A program made the translations under genes and the position numbers. Below, one piece after another: positions 12,696-13,019 of a stretch of 13,019 nt of DNA; the stretch's first letter is position 1, and the number at the start of each line of letters is the position of its first letter. The DNA lies in NCBI GenBank assembly GCA_900752345.1, contig CAADVA010000016.1, positions 1 through 13,019 on the forward strand, read 5' to 3'. The DNA comes from an uncultured Collinsella sp. (lineage in GTDB: Bacteria > Actinomycetota > Coriobacteriia > Coriobacteriales > Coriobacteriaceae). The notes under the pieces were generated by a model. It saw nothing but the letters and a program-made list of their open reading frames with translations. It was not told the DNA's origin and did not search any database.

Positions 12696-13019
12696 ATGTC
12701 CAACACACCCACGCACTCTGTCCACAGCGCAATCACAGCAGGATCGCTGCTCCTAGTCCTCTTTTTACTTTTAGGCTGCATGGCACCGGATGCCGCGCTC
12801 GCCGTCGACGGTTACGAATCGCTCGGATTCCACACTATCAGCAATGAATGCGGTCCTTTTGAAGTTGGCAAATACGAGGCACAGGATTCTTCGATTGCCT
12901 ACTGCATGAACCAGGAGCGCTTTGGCCCCAGCACACCGGGCGGACCCTGGCTCACCTACAATCAGGGCTGGGTATGGCTCGAAGACGAATTCGCGGCCAT
13001 CATCTGTCATGGCTACCCC
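12696..13019 (+). CDS. Secreted thioester-domain (TQXA-like) adhesin, N-terminal part
   Basis: Only the first 108 residues lie in the window; the gene runs off the right end. AAGGAG (12685-12690) 5 nt before the ATG fixes the start. A signal peptide covers about 1-36: hydrophobic SLLLVLFLLLGC followed by an Ala-x-Ala site (ALA, 34-36). LLGC at Cys28 resembles a lipobox imperfectly, so signal peptidase I is more likely. The mature start has ASSIAYCMN-like context (SSIAYCMNQERFGPSTPGG), the pattern of Gram-positive thioester domains in which this Cys forms an intramolecular bond with a Gln in a later TQxxW motif. Such proteins sit at pilus tips or on the cell wall and bind host surfaces covalently. 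The Gln, Cna-B repeats and sortase signal would be beyond the window, so the family call is tentative. It is the only plus-strand gene here. Confidence 0.7.
   Translation, partial: MSNTPTHSVHSAITAGSLLLVLFLLLGCMAPDAALAVDGYESLGFHTISNECGPFEVGKYEAQDSSIAYCMNQERFGPSTPGGPWLTYNQGWVWLEDEFAAIICHGYP

Overview
The window looks like a chromosomal segment of a high-GC Gram-positive gut actinobacterium, most likely Coriobacteriia and close to Collinsella. That placement is inferred from GC-rich coding sequence, GTG starts with AAGGAG-type ribosome binding sites, a thioester-type surface adhesin, and the general look of the proteins. Nearly every gene is on the minus strand; only the truncated adhesin gene at the right end is on the plus strand.

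Layout from left to right. 1-697 has no convincing protein gene: first a hairpin-rich stretch, then a decayed repeat array that trails the tRNA-Lys(UUU) gene (700-772). 801-2081 is an M29 aminopeptidase. 2171-2746 (small basic membrane protein) and purC (2747-3634) form a tight operon. 3744-6043 is a two-component system, an OmpR-type regulator followed by its HAMP histidine kinase. 6196-7670 holds a predicted Tat lipoprotein overlapping a small free-standing TSCPD-domain protein. 7784-10416 holds a substrate-binding protein and a membrane diguanylate cyclase (dCache-like/PAS/GGDEF) whose genes overlap by ATGA. 10555-11901 is purB. 11990-12323 is a second decayed repeat array, trailing tRNA-Gly(CCC) at 12327-12398. 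12696-13019 is the start of a secreted thioester-domain (TQXA-like) adhesin behind a structured leader.

How the genes work together. purC and purB supply two steps of purine synthesis, but a sensory block of about 7 kb separates them. In that block, one module (regulator and kinase) converts an envelope signal into transcription, and the other (binding protein and cyclase) probably converts a small extracellular ligand into c-di-GMP.

The least ordinary content is at the two tRNA loci. Each tRNA is followed by a terminator, then a roughly 100-nt hairpin-rich insert ending in a T-arm-like sequence, then an exact 18-20 nt copy of that tRNA's own 3' end, then a further degenerate copy. The two inserts resemble each other although the tRNAs differ. 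This looks like a family of tiny tRNA-3'-end-targeting elements, or the scars of repeated site-specific integration. Four gene starts (M29 peptidase, purC, response regulator, binding protein) were placed downstream of the longest possible start because the ribosome binding sites fit only the inner start.
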